Position numbers and translations under genes: made by a program
Notes under the pieces: model-generated
What the model was told of the DNA's origin: nothing
Seen by the model: the letters and a program-made list of their open reading frames with translations, nothing else
Database searches by the model: none
NCBI GenBank assembly: GCA_965218055.1
Contig: CBDCKA010000001.1
Span: 1,183,850 to 1,247,849, forward strand
Direction: 5' to 3'
Source: CBDBKE01 sp965218055
GTDB lineage: Bacteria > Acidobacteriota > Terriglobia > JAJPHL01 > JAPKYU01
Length of the DNA: 64,000 nt
In this document: piece by piece, positions 50,591 through 59,263 of the stretch
How positions within the stretch are numbered: position 1 is the first letter of the stretch
How the letters are laid out: every line of letters starts with the position of its first letter

Positions 50591-51920
50591 ATGGGTGAGA
50601 GCGGAAAACAGGGATTTCAGCTGTCGTTCAACCGATTTCTGCGAGTCGGGTTTCAGGGATCACGGGTGACTTCCAATGGCGGACTGATTCTGGTCCGGGA
50701 GTTGGATGAGCGTCTGGGATTCAGCGAACTCATTGACGAGCACCGGACCGATTCGCGGGCAAACAATGCGCGGTTTTCTTTCGCGGACTTGCTGCGGCAG
50801 TCGGTCTACAGTCGCCTAGCTGGATACGAGGATGTCAATGATGCCGAGCGGCTGTCGCAAGACCCGACCTTTCGGCTGATTGGTTCGGAGAAGACTTGGG
50901 AACAAGGCGCGGCGCTGACCTCCAGGTTGCAAACTTTCGAGACGGAGATGCTGTCGAAGGTGGAGAACTTCGTCGGGTTGGCCCGGATCAACCGGGAACT
51001 GATCGGAAAGGTCGAAGCCTTCCAGTGGCACTACCGAGCGGTGCTGGATATGGACGCAACCGAGATTCCGGTCTACGGGGAGCAGGAACAGAGCGCCTAC
51101 AACGGACACTTCGAGTCCACTTGCTATCACCCGCTGCTTTTGTTCAATCGAGACGGCGACTGTCTGGCGGCCCAGCTCCGTCCGGGCAACGTGCACAGTG
51201 CCGAGGGTTGGGAGAAACTCCTGTCACCCGAGATTGAGCGCCAGCAAAGAATGGGAAAAGAGATTGCGTTTCGGGCGGACGCGGCCTTTGCCAAGCCGGA
51301 GGTGTACGAGGCGTTGGAGGAACGGGGTGTGAAGTACGCAATTCGCATCCCGGCCAACGATATTCTGCAGCGAGACATCGAAGAGCTACTGAAACGCCCC
51401 CGTGGGGAGGCCCACCAAGAAACCGCTGGTCGAGTACAAGGGGTTCTTGTACCAGGCAGCCGGTTGGAAGACGGCTCGAAGGGTGGTGGCGAAAGTAGAG
51501 CATCATTCCGGGGAGTTGTTCCCGCGAGTGGGGTTCATTGTAACGAATCTGACGCTGCCGAATCGGGCGGTGGTGCGGTTCTATAACAAGCGCGGCACCG
51601 CAGAACAGTGGCTCAAGGAAGGCAAGCAGGCGGTGAAGATGACGCGGCTCAGTTGCCACAAGTTCCGATCTAACGAGGTACGGCTTTGGCTGACGATCAT
51701 CGCCTACAACCTGGGCAACCTATGGCGACGGCTAGTGCTGCCACAGAGAATCGAGAAGTGGTCCTTGACGAGCCTCCAGCAGCGGCTGGTGAAAACCGGA
51801 GGACGGCTCGTAAAACACGCACGCTACTACTGGCTCCTGCTGGCCGAGGGCCATTTGACCCGACGGCTGTTTGCCAGCATGCTGGGGCGGATCGATGGAT
51901 TGGCACTCCCGTCGGGATAG
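50591..51920 (+). mobile_element. IS1380-family insertion sequence (transposase frameshifted)
   Basis: Frame one (from ATG 50591) encodes a typical IS1380 N-terminus: FNRFLRVGFQGSRVTSNGGLILVRELDERLGFSELI, RQSVYSRLAGYEDVNDAERLSQDPTFR, then catalytic-core segments VLDMDATEIPVYGEQEQSAYNGHF, YHPLLLFNRDGDCLAAQLRPGNVHSAEGW and FRADAAFAKPEVYEALEERGVKYAIRIP. One extra C in the run at 51397-51401 shifts the frame. The remainder is in the frame from 51402 (YKGFLYQAAGWKTARRVVAKVEHH, VVRFYNKRGTAEQWLKEGK, CHKFRSNEVRLWLTIIAYNLGNLWRRL). Joined, it gives about 440 residues, the family's normal size. The terminal inverted repeats could not be identified with confidence. It appears to have truncated the gene on its left. 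Confidence 0.85.
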
Positions 51921-52090
51921 CCTGGGCTACGGCACACAAGAAAACGATGCCGCTATCCCCCAGGTATGGAGAGTTGTCTGAAAAAGCTGGGTTTGGATGC
52001 TGATTGGACGGTTTTAGGGGACCCCGAAAGGGACGCTCGGAGCTGATGGTCCTCTCGGAGAAAACATTGTACTCGCTGAGACGCAGATGC

Positions 52091-52133
52091 GTGTATATTT
52101 TCAATGCCGGAAGGCCAAAAAGGAAATTCCGGT
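52091..52133 (+). repeat. Left inverted repeat of the signalling cassette
   Basis: A 43-base copy starting GTGTATATTTTCAAT and ending GGAAATTCCGGT. Its partner at 57115-57158 is the reverse complement with one extra C after TTTCAAT. An internal CCGGAA/TTCCGG palindrome is present in both. The left copy abuts the Tsx-like gene (ATG 52138). Confidence 0.9.
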
Positions 52134-52137
52134 CTAC

Positions 52138-52929
52138 ATGAACATGGCGTACATCCGCTCGTTCCGTCGATGGGCGGCAGCCGCGACGCTGATTCTGGCG
52201 GCGCCGATCGCGACGGTCGCACAGACCGAGTTCCACTATCAGTACGGCAAGCTCATCAATCCGTTCTCGGGAGAGCAAGCGTACACGTCCATCGTCACGG
52301 TGCAGCAGGCGTCGAGCTGGGCGCTCGGCGACAGCTTCGTCTTCGTCGACTTCCTCGAGGACGGCGGCACCGACGGCTTCAACGACAAGAACTTCTACGG
52401 CGAGTGGTATCCGACGCTGAGCCTCGGGAAGCTGTCGAACCGGGTGATCGGCGGTGGACCGGTCAGGGACGTCGCCTTCATTGGCGGCATCAACGTCGAC
52501 GGCGATGCCGACGTCCTGAAGTATCTGCCCGGCGTGCGGCTCTCCTGGGACGTACCCGGCTTCGTGTTTCTGAACACCGACCTGACCGCTTTCATCGATG
52601 CCAGCAGCGGCGACGCACGCGACGGGGCGCCCCGGACGAGCGACAGCTTTATGTTCGACATCAATTGGGGCGCCGCCTTCGACATCGGCAGCCAGTCGTT
52701 CTGGTTCACCGGCCATGCCGAGTACATCGGCGCCACGACCAACGAGTTTGGTGACGCCGTGAAGGGCTGGATCCTGGCGCAGCCGCAGCTCGGGTGGGAT
52801 GTCGGCAAGGCGGCGACTGGCGCCGCCAACCATCTCTTTCTCGGCATCGAGTATCAGTACTGGCGGAACAAGTATGGGGTGGCCAACGACGACAACATCG
52901 TGCAGTTGTGGGTGATGTGGCGGTTCTGA
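52138..52929 (+). CDS. Tsx-like nucleoside-specific outer-membrane channel
   Basis: A 263-residue beta-barrel protein. Signal peptide AYIRSFRRWAAAATLILAAPIATVAQ. Alternating strands with Tsx-type landmarks follow (FHYQYGKLINPF, VTVQQASSWALGDSFVFVDFLED, FYGEWYPTLSLGKL, FDINWGAAFDIGSQSFWFTGHAEYIG, HLFLGIEYQYWRNKYGV), ending in the outer-membrane insertion motif LWVMWRF. ATG 52138 and 52144 are both possible; the leading 15 codons of the open frame belong to the inverted repeat and are not coding. It is the first gene inside the cassette, only 4 bases from the repeat, so its promoter must lie within or beyond that repeat. It is followed by the SpoIIE phosphatase gene after 28 bases. Probably passive uptake of a nucleoside or similar small solute. 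Confidence 0.72.
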   Translation: MNMAYIRSFRRWAAAATLILAAPIATVAQTEFHYQYGKLINPFSGEQAYTSIVTVQQASSWALGDSFVFVDFLEDGGTDGFNDKNFYGEWYPTLSLGKLSNRVIGGGPVRDVAFIGGINVDGDADVLKYLPGVRLSWDVPGFVFLNTDLTAFIDASSGDARDGAPRTSDSFMFDINWGAAFDIGSQSFWFTGHAEYIGATTNEFGDAVKGWILAQPQLGWDVGKAATGAANHLFLGIEYQYWRNKYGVANDDNIVQLWVMWRF

Positions 52930-52957
52930 TGTCCCGCGGCCACGCAGAGATCCCGAG

Positions 52958-55477
52958 ATGAGCAGTGTCACGACCAATACGCTGGCCATTCCGTCCGCCG
53001 GCATCGGGGCGAGGAGGCGGGTACGCCTCGCGGTCCGGGTGTTCCTCGCGCTCGCGGTGCTCCTGGCCGTCACGATCACGGCGACCTCCGCCACGCTGCT
53101 CTACAACTCCGCGATTGCCCTGCGCGACGAGGCGGAAGCGGCCGCGGTGCACTTAGCGGAGATCCTGTCGACGAGCTTTGCCGAAATGGGCGAAATCTCG
53201 CTGGCCAACGTCGCGCGCACGCTCGACGCGACGCTCGATGGCCAGATGGCGGCGCAGGCACGCATCGCCGCACATCTCGTCGCGGCGGCCGAGGCGGCCG
53301 GGCAGCGCCCGGCGCGCATCATCGAGACGTTCGAGGCCGTCACGGCGACTACGGTGCTCGACGAGTTCTGGATCACCGACGAGCAGGCGTTCGCCTATCT
53401 CACCAACGTCCGGGATGCCACCGGTGCGCCGGTGCCGTTTCGGTTCGATCCCGATCCCACGGTGCAGCCGCAGGCGTCGAAGTTCTACGTCCTGCTCGCG
53501 GCGCCCCGCAACGGCAATGACGTCATCACGCAGCCAGCGCAGGTGCGGGAGATCGATCAGCAGGTCTACAAGTACGTCGGCGTCGGCGGTGTCGACAAGC
53601 CCCGGATCGTGCAGGTCGGTAACGCGATCGCCTTCGGCGAGCAGGAGATTCTGACCAACGTCTACGCGACGCAACGGGCCGACGTCTCCGCCGTCATCGA
53701 GGGAATTCTCGGCCAGCACATGGCGGTACAGGCGACGCTCGTGGACTATTTCGTCGCGGCCGCCGAGGAGGCCGGGTGGGCGGCGGAGGAGATCGACGGC
53801 CGGCTCCAGCGCATCGTTGGCTCCACTGTCATCGGCGAGATTCGTATCGTAGACCCGGGCGGGGCCCTGGTCTACAGCACTCTGCCGACGCCCCTCGCCG
53901 CCGGCTTGGTGCACGCCGGCGATCTGGCGCCGCTCTGGGACAGATCGGCGCGGGTCGTGGATCATCCGACGGCGCCGCGCGTACCGGACGGCGCCGTCTA
54001 CAAGTACGTCACGGTCGCGAGCGCCGACTCGCCGCGAGTCGTGCAGGTCGGCATTCCGATTGAAGGTAGTTCGGGCAACCTGCTTTATTCCGTGTACCAG
54101 AGCGAGGCGGACGTGCTGGTCCGCTCGCGGAATCTAGAGGCGCTCTGGGTCGTCAATCTCGATCGCGACCTGGCGGCGTCGGCGCCGCGCGCGGGGCAGG
54201 CAAGCGTCGGCGCAGCGGACGCTGCAGGCATCTTCGCGAACCGCGCCGAGGGCGTCGTGGGGCAGGCGATGGACCAGGGGCGCGTCGTCAGTACGGCCAG
54301 CCTGAGCCTCCTGTCACCCGCCGACCGCGGCATCTGGGTGGCCTCGCCGATCATCAACACTGGCGGGATCACGATCGGTGGCCTGTCCATCGCCGTCAGC
54401 CTGGACGACATTGCAAGCACCGTGCTTACCGAAGCGCGGAACACGACGCTGATCGCGTTTGCGCTGCTCGTCCTTGCCGCCGGCGCCGCGCTCCGAGGCA
54501 CGCGGTGGCTGACGTATCCGATTGAGGTTATCGCCGCCGCCGCACAGCAGGTGGAGGCGGGCAGGCAGCCGGACACCGGTGCGATGGAGGCGGTGATCCG
54601 GCGCACCGACGAGATCGGTAGCCTAGCGCGGGTCTTTTCCGACATGGCGGTGCAGGTCTTCACCCGCGAAGAACAACTCGAGATGCTGGTCTCGAAGCGA
54701 ACCCTGGAGCTCCAGACGACCAACCAGCGACTACAGCTCGCCCATGAAGCGATGGAGCAGGACCTGGAGATGGCGAAGGTGGTCCAGGCCGCGCTGGTGC
54801 GTGAAGGGAACGTGAAGTTCGGCGACTTCGAGGCCTATGCGCGGATGACGCCGGCGCAGCAGGTGGGCGGCGATTTCGTCGACATGCGGGAGCTGACCGC
54901 CGGTACGCTCTTCGTCACCGTCGGCGACGTTTCCGGCAAGGGGGTGCCGGCGGCCCTGTTCATGGCGGCGTCGCAAGGCGCGATCACCTCGGTGGCCTCC
55001 GGGATGAGCGGGATCGCCGCCATCGCCACCGAAGTCAACCGCCGGCTGTGCCACGAGAACCCGATGGGGCTGTTCTTCACCTGCGTGCTTGCCACGGTCG
55101 ATCTCGATAAAGGAGTCGTAGAGTATGTCTGCGCTGGCCATGAGCCGGCGGTGGTCATGCAGACCGACGGCTCCCGGCGCGTGCCCCCAATGACCGGCGG
55201 GTTGGCGATGGGCGTGATCGACGACTTCGAATACAACATGCGCCGCGAGGAGTTGCACACGGGGGAGACGCTCTTTCTCTATACGGACGGTCTGACCGAC
55301 GCGGTGAACCTCGGCGGCGAGTTGTTCGGCAAGGACCGGCTCGATGCAACACTCGACGGAGCGGCCGGGCGCTCGCCGGAGCAGATTGTGGACCACGTCT
55401 GGCGCAGAATCGCCGACTTCTCAGCCGGGGCCGCGGCCGCCGACGACATGACCTGTTTGGTACTGCGCCGGCACTGA
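52958..55477 (+). CDS. Membrane sensor SpoIIE-type PP2C phosphatase (RsbU-like)
   Basis: An 839-residue protein: TM1 at about residues 24-50, a long extracytoplasmic sensor, TM2 at about 495-514, a HAMP-like linker to about 570, a coiled region (VSKRTLELQTTNQRLQLAHEAMEQDLEMAKVVQ) and a C-terminal SpoIIE domain. Metal-site motifs are VGGDFVDM, VGDVSGKGVPAALFMA, LYTDGLTDA and DDMTCLVL. Inside the sensor two similar modules repeat: AAHLVAAAEAAGQRPARIIETFEAV against VDYFVAAAEEAGWAAEEIDGRLQRI, and YKYVGVGGVDKPRIVQVGNAI against YKYVTVASADSPRVVQVGIPI. By analogy with RsbU it would dephosphorylate the STAS protein at 56026 in response to an external cue, perhaps tied to the Tsx-like porin. Confidence 0.88.
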   Translation: MSSVTTNTLAIPSAGIGARRRVRLAVRVFLALAVLLAVTITATSATLLYNSAIALRDEAEAAAVHLAEILSTSFAEMGEISLANVARTLDATLDGQMAAQARIAAHLVAAAEAAGQRPARIIETFEAVTATTVLDEFWITDEQAFAYLTNVRDATGAPVPFRFDPDPTVQPQASKFYVLLAAPRNGNDVITQPAQVREIDQQVYKYVGVGGVDKPRIVQVGNAIAFGEQEILTNVYATQRADVSAVIEGILGQHMAVQATLVDYFVAAAEEAGWAAEEIDGRLQRIVGSTVIGEIRIVDPGGALVYSTLPTPLAAGLVHAGDLAPLWDRSARVVDHPTAPRVPDGAVYKYVTVASADSPRVVQVGIPIEGSSGNLLYSVYQSEADVLVRSRNLEALWVVNLDRDLAASAPRAGQASVGAADAAGIFANRAEGVVGQAMDQGRVVSTASLSLLSPADRGIWVASPIINTGGITIGGLSIAVSLDDIASTVLTEARNTTLIAFALLVLAAGAALRGTRWLTYPIEVIAAAAQQVEAGRQPDTGAMEAVIRRTDEIGSLARVFSDMAVQVFTREEQLEMLVSKRTLELQTTNQRLQLAHEAMEQDLEMAKVVQAALVREGNVKFGDFEAYARMTPAQQVGGDFVDMRELTAGTLFVTVGDVSGKGVPAALFMAASQGAITSVASGMSGIAAIATEVNRRLCHENPMGLFFTCVLATVDLDKGVVEYVCAGHEPAVVMQTDGSRRVPPMTGGLAMGVIDDFEYNMRREELHTGETLFLYTDGLTDAVNLGGELFGKDRLDATLDGAAGRSPEQIVDHVWRRIADFSAGAAAADDMTCLVLRRH

Positions 55478-55562
55478 ATCCAGTCGCGTCGTCGCCCGAG
55501 CACTGTTTCTTTCCATGGCCTTACTAGGTATAATGTAAGTGTTCGACGTGAGGGTCGCTCCG

Positions 55563-55994
55563 ATGATGTTTGAAGACTTGCACGTTACGCTGTCGCCCCG
55601 ATTGTCGGCGGTGCGCAGTCTGTCCCGGATGGTGGAGGAGTTCGGCGACGCCAACCAATTGCCAGAGCTAAAGATCTACATGGTCAACTTGGCGCTCGAC
55701 GAACTGATCACCAACGCCGTGACCTACGGCTTCGAAAGGATCGCGTATCCGAAAATCGAGGTCACCGTGCGGGTCACCGACACGACCCTGGTCCTGACGA
55801 TGGTGGACAACGGGACGAAGTTCGATCCAACGGTCGACTCGAACCCCGATGTGTCGTCAGGGATCGAGGAGCGGGCTGTGGGCGGCCTGGGGTTGCATCT
55901 GGTCAAGACGTCCGCCGACCGCGTGAGCTACGAGTTCGTAGGCGGCAAGAACCGGGTGACGCTGGAACACGATCTGACGCCGGTGGGCGGGTGA
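55563..55994 (+). CDS. RsbW-like serine kinase / anti-sigma factor (HATPase_c_2)
   Basis: A 143-residue GHKL-fold protein. The N box is ALDELITNAVTYGF, G1 is VDNGTKFDP and G2 is GGLGLHLVKTSADRVSYEF. The protein has no sensor domain, as expected for RsbW/SpoIIAB-type kinases. ATG 55563 (or 55566) with GAGGG upstream is preferred over GTG 55539. It lies between the phosphatase and the STAS gene, giving the order phosphatase, kinase, antagonist. It would phosphorylate the STAS protein and bind a sigma factor or another target, but no sigma factor gene is in the cassette. Confidence 0.87.
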   Translation: MMFEDLHVTLSPRLSAVRSLSRMVEEFGDANQLPELKIYMVNLALDELITNAVTYGFERIAYPKIEVTVRVTDTTLVLTMVDNGTKFDPTVDSNPDVSSGIEERAVGGLGLHLVKTSADRVSYEFVGGKNRVTLEHDLTPVGG

Positions 55995-56025
55995 CGCGGC
56001 CGGTCGACGCGAGGCACATCAATCA

Positions 56026-56367
56026 ATGGATATCGAAGTTGTGGAAGAACGACACGATAACGCGCTGGTGCTACTCCCCATTGGACGGTTGGACAGTGGG
56101 AACGCCCACTCGTTTGAATCGATCGTCATGAAATACGTCAGTGGAGGCGAGCAGTGTCTGGTTGTCGATTTCAGCCGTCTCAACTTCATCAGTAGTTCCG
56201 GTATGCGGGTGCTCCTGATCGCCACCAAAGCACTGCGCGCGAGCAATGGGAAGATCGCCCTCTGCGCTATGCAGAACCATATCGAGGAGGTCTTCCGGAT
56301 CAGCGGCTTCGATCAGATCATCCCGATCCGGGACTCGCAGAAATCGGCTCTGGACGTCGTCGCCTGA
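56026..56367 (+). CDS. STAS-domain anti-sigma-factor antagonist (RsbV-like)
   Basis: A 113-residue STAS protein. GRLDSGNAHSFESIV forms the early strand and helix, and VVDFSRLNFISSSGMRVLLIATKAL carries the phosphorylatable Ser at residue 58, the same position as in SpoIIAA. The gene begins 31 bases after the kinase gene and ends the plus-strand part of the cassette. In partner switching the unphosphorylated protein would sequester the kinase. Confidence 0.88.
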   Translation: MDIEVVEERHDNALVLLPIGRLDSGNAHSFESIVMKYVSGGEQCLVVDFSRLNFISSSGMRVLLIATKALRASNGKIALCAMQNHIEEVFRISGFDQIIPIRDSQKSALDVVA

Positions 56368-56418
56368 CGCGCGACCGCCAGACGCCACGATCAACGGCGT
56401 GGCGGATTCGGCGCACCG

Positions 56419-57087
56419 TCAGGGCTTCGACTGCTGGTAGGGTTGTATCGTCCGGAGCATGGCTTCCTCGTCTTCGCCCCAGGCCTTCTTGATCATCTGC
56501 AGCGCCGACTCGGCGGTCGGCGCTTGGCGAGCCAGCGCGCGGTTTTTCCCTCCAGCAGGCCCTTTGTAACCGCTAAGTCCAGGAACTTGAACAGGTAGTC
56601 GTAGTAGCCGTCGATGTTCAGAAAGACGATCGGTTTCTCATGTAACTCGATTTGCGCCCATGTGAGCGCTTCGAAGATCTCCTCGAGCGTGCCGAAGCCG
56701 CCGGGCAGGGTGAGATAGGCCTGCGCCAACGACTGCATCTTGTGCTTCCGTTCGTGCATGGGTGTCGACAAGATGCAGATGGCTCAGCCCCGGGTGGGTG
56801 ACGTCCTGGTACGCCAGATGTCGCGGGATGACGCCGGTGACGCTGCCGCCGTGCGCAAGGACCGCATCAGCCATGGTGCACATCAGCCCGACGTTAGCGC
56901 CGCCGTACACCAGCCCGATCCCCTCCGTCGCCATCAGGCGGCCCACGGTCTCGGCCTGTTCGACATATCGCTCCTCGCGTCCGATGTGGTGCCCCAGGTA
57001 GACACAGATGCACTTTCTGGCATCCGATGCCTCGGTTGCCGCACGTTCAGTCTGGTCGCTGTTCTGTGTGTCCATGGTCGACGACAT
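56419..57087 (-). pseudogene. LOG-family (TIGR00730) Rossmann protein, two frame slips
   Basis: ATG 57087 opens CICVYLGHHIGREERYVEQAETVGRLMATEGIGLVYGGANVGLMCTMADAVLAHGGSVTGVIPRHL and HLHLVDT. One extra C in CCC (about 56762-56764) shifts to MHERKHKMQSLAQAYLTLPGGFGTLEEIFEALTWAQIELHEKPIVFLN. A missing A in an A-run near 56540 shifts again to RALARQAPTAESALQMIKKAWGEDEEAMLRTIQPYQQSKP. The PGGFGTLEE motif of cytokinin-riboside phosphoribohydrolases is intact. The two slips cancel (669 bases), giving 222 residues, a normal size. Family members remove ribose phosphate from nucleotide N6-adducts or AMP. It is convergent with the STAS gene and read inward from the right repeat. Confidence 0.75.
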
Positions 57088-57114
57088 TATTGAAGTACCT
57101 TCATAAGGTGTTTA

Positions 57115-57158
57115 ACCGGAATTTCCTTTTTGGCCTTCCGGCGATTGAAAATATACAC
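57115..57158 (-). repeat. Right inverted repeat of the signalling cassette
   Basis: The 44-base reverse-complement partner of 52091-52133. It lies 27 bases upstream of the LOG gene start, so both edge genes of the cassette are transcribed inward from the repeats. A TATATT-like -10 element is present in each copy. Confidence 0.9.
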
Positions 57159-57497
57159 CCATTGGAGTCCAACCGAACAGGCTTTTTCTCTGACAGCGTC
57201 AGGGGTGAGTCGCTGGAGGCGCTGTCGCGAGAGGTCGGGGTGAATATCTACCGGCTGGAGGCTTGGCGGGATCGGGCGTCGGCGGGCCTTGAGCTCGGCT
57301 GGAAGGACCGGAAGGGCGAAGGGCACGAGCGGATTGTCGCTGATTGGAAGAACTGGTGGCGCTGGACCCTGATGATCGCGTTGATCGGAGGTTTTTCGGT
57401 TCGGTCTGTAGTGCAGCCGCAGGCTGGTTTTGGGACGTCCTGGTTGCGCTGGTTCGCTCCTGGTGGACCGGGTGAGTTCTCTCAAAGCAGGCGGTGA
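57150..57497 (+). pseudogene. Remnant of a transposase-associated HTH protein
   Basis: The frame contains FFSDSVRGESLEALSREVGVNIYRLEAWRDRASAGLELGWKDRKGEG (about 57183-57325). It resembles the N-terminal helix-turn-helix of IS3-type orfA-like proteins (pattern xPLExLSRELGVxxxRLxxWRDxxLAG-x-ALKxR). Beyond residue GEG the similarity stops and no catalytic partner frame follows. It starts at the outer edge of the right inverted repeat and points outward, which suggests that the repeats are transposon ends. The assignment is by pattern memory only. Confidence 0.45.
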
Positions 57498-57584
57498 GGC
57501 TCCCATTCAGTCGCTGAAATCAGCGAAAATCACCAAGGTGGTTAAAATGCACTGGGGGTTCATATAGGCCGAAGGAAATCGACC

Positions 57585-57727
57585 ATGACTGACAAACAAC
57601 AGGAACTGGAGTTGTACGGACGTGCAGCGAGATCGCTGAGGACATGAAAAAGCAAGTCGAGCACGAGGGCGAAAAAATCTATCGAAGCGACCGATCCAGT
57701 GTTTTAAACTACTCTGTGCAGGGATAG
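57585..57727 (+). pseudogene. Small hypothetical protein with one frameshift
   Basis: After AAGGAAA, an ATG opens MTDKQQELELYGR; one missing base later the protein-like frame continues SEIAEDMKKQVEHEGEKIYR and SDRSSVLNYSVQG to a TAG at 57725-57727. The length of 143 bases is one short of a multiple of three. Not recognised. The 637 bases between the right repeat and the YjbQ-like gene otherwise hold only the transposase remnant. Confidence 0.3.
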
Positions 57728-57795
57728 GTATGGGGACGACATGCAGCGACGGGTGGCAGCCGACTGCCCCCGGGACCGGATACTGAAAGCCGCCA

Positions 57796-58893
57796 ATGAT
57801 CTTGGTAAACCGGCACACCGAAGCTGGAAGGGTGCCTTTCCGCGCCACAGTGCGCATCACGCCCGCTTCCCGCGTCGGCCTGTTCGATGTGAGGGGCAGG
57901 TTGAGAGAAGAGTTCGGGTCGGACTTCACCCGATATTCCAAAGAGTTCTACCTCTCGGACCACACTACGGCCGGCTATCTGGAGCAGCGCCTCGTCGAAC
58001 TGCTTGAACACGACAGCGCCAACATCCAGGATTACCTTAAGGTATTCCAGAAGCTCTTTCCTCCCGAGGCCGGCTACGTCCATGACAAGCTCAACCTGCG
58101 GACCGAGCTTTCCGACCAACAGCGCGCCGTCGAACCGCGCAACGCCGACTCCCACCTCACGTTCATGGGGGGCGGACTGCGGAACTGCGCTTCGTACGAG
58201 CTGGAGGGGGACGAGCCGGTGTGGTTCGTGGAGCTGGACGGGGTCCACGCGGGCGGCGCCCGGAGCCGGCGCACGAGGGTGATCGCATACAACGGCGAGG
58301 AGGACGTCGCCCGGATGCAGGTACAGGTGGCGTCATCGCCGCACTCCATCGACGCCCAGAACCTGCGTGATCCACGTCTCGGCTTTATCAGTCAGCTACG
58401 GGCGCTGGCGCGGGAACACCAAGTGTCGTTCGGCCGTTTCGACGTATCCCTCCACCCGAACGAGCGCCATGCGGGGCTGACCGTCAACGAGTACGAAACC
58501 CTGCTCATGACCCACGACCTTCGGGAAGTGCTGAAAAACCCCCTTCGCTTCATGGCGCGGATAGGCAAGGAGGCAATTCAGGCCCCCCGGGCCATTCCGG
58601 CCAAGGCCCTCAACTACGCGCAGTATGACGCCATGCAGCTCTTCAACGAGATCGTGGATCGGGTAGGCGTCCGGCGTTCAGTGGTGGAGTTGCTCGTCAA
58701 CCGGGCGCTGGCGATTCCGGTGGCCCATTTTCTGCGGATGAAGCGGGAGATCAGCCTGCCGGTTCTGGACCGCCAGGGCGAAGGGATCGGTGAGATCGGC
58801 TGGGGTACCTACCAGAGCCCGATCCTGGTCCAATGGAAAGTCGCCGGCGGTCCGACCCGGGTGCTGGATGTAAGGCTAGTGCGGTTCGTGTAG
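57796..58893 (+). CDS. YjbQ-like (UPF0047) domain protein with long C-terminal extension
   Basis: A 365-residue protein. Residues about 45-160 resemble the YjbQ/UPF0047 fold: YLSDHTTAGYLEQRL (the SHTTA-like active-site strand), DYLKVFQKLFPPEAGYVHDKL, RNADSHLTFMGGGLRNCASYE (the AHL...G block) and PVWFVELDGVHAGGARSRRTRVI (the FxEFDGPR-like end strand). YjbQ proteins are usually 130-140 residues and several show thiamine-phosphate synthase activity. Here about 200 extra residues follow (FISQLRALAREHQVSFGRFDVSLHPNERHAGLTVNEYETLLMTHDLREVL, AHFLRMKREISLPVLDRQGEGIG), which I do not recognise. It is a standalone gene outside the cassette. Confidence 0.55.
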   Translation: MILVNRHTEAGRVPFRATVRITPASRVGLFDVRGRLREEFGSDFTRYSKEFYLSDHTTAGYLEQRLVELLEHDSANIQDYLKVFQKLFPPEAGYVHDKLNLRTELSDQQRAVEPRNADSHLTFMGGGLRNCASYELEGDEPVWFVELDGVHAGGARSRRTRVIAYNGEEDVARMQVQVASSPHSIDAQNLRDPRLGFISQLRALAREHQVSFGRFDVSLHPNERHAGLTVNEYETLLMTHDLREVLKNPLRFMARIGKEAIQAPRAIPAKALNYAQYDAMQLFNEIVDRVGVRRSVVELLVNRALAIPVAHFLRMKREISLPVLDRQGEGIGEIGWGTYQSPILVQWKVAGGPTRVLDVRLVRFV

Positions 58894-59263
58894 CGACGGC
58901 GACCGACACGCGTGCCAGCATGACAGGTGACTGTAGCAGGCCGCTCCGGCAACGTGAACACCGTCACGGCGGTGCGTCGCAACTGTCCAAACGACGGAGG
59001 CCACTCGATGGCAACCGCACCATGTTTCCTCTGGATCTCCTTTTCTCACCGCTAGTTAGTCGACCACGAAAGCGAATCCTCCACACAAGGCATGTTGCTG
59101 AACTTGTCTATCGCGTGGCGTGATTGCCAGCCAGGAAAGATCTTCCGGGCTACCCTGGTTGGAGCCGGTTGCCTGAGGAAAAAATTGCTTGTGCTCCCTG
59201 CCGCAGACGCTGCATTATGAATATGAATAGGATAGCATGTAACCTGTAAGGTCAGGAGGAAAG
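58894..59263. other. Intergenic region before the MpaB-like gene
   Basis: 370 bases without a supported gene. TTGCTT near 59184 with TATGAAT-like sequence near 59216 could form a promoter; a strong AGGAGG (59253-59259) is the ribosome site of the next gene. Confidence 0.35.

Noticed and set aside
50526..52080. Exact terminal inverted repeats of the IS1380 element
   Set aside because: A CAGCATC-like match was seen on both sides but is too short and gapped to define the ends by eye.
51697..53094. 465-residue minus-strand frame across the IS end, left repeat and Tsx gene
   Set aside because: It is antisense to three supported features and its composition is that of a GC-driven shadow frame.
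53153..53965. 270-residue minus-strand frame inside the phosphatase gene
   Set aside because: Antisense to the SpoIIE phosphatase in very GC-rich sequence; no motif of its own.
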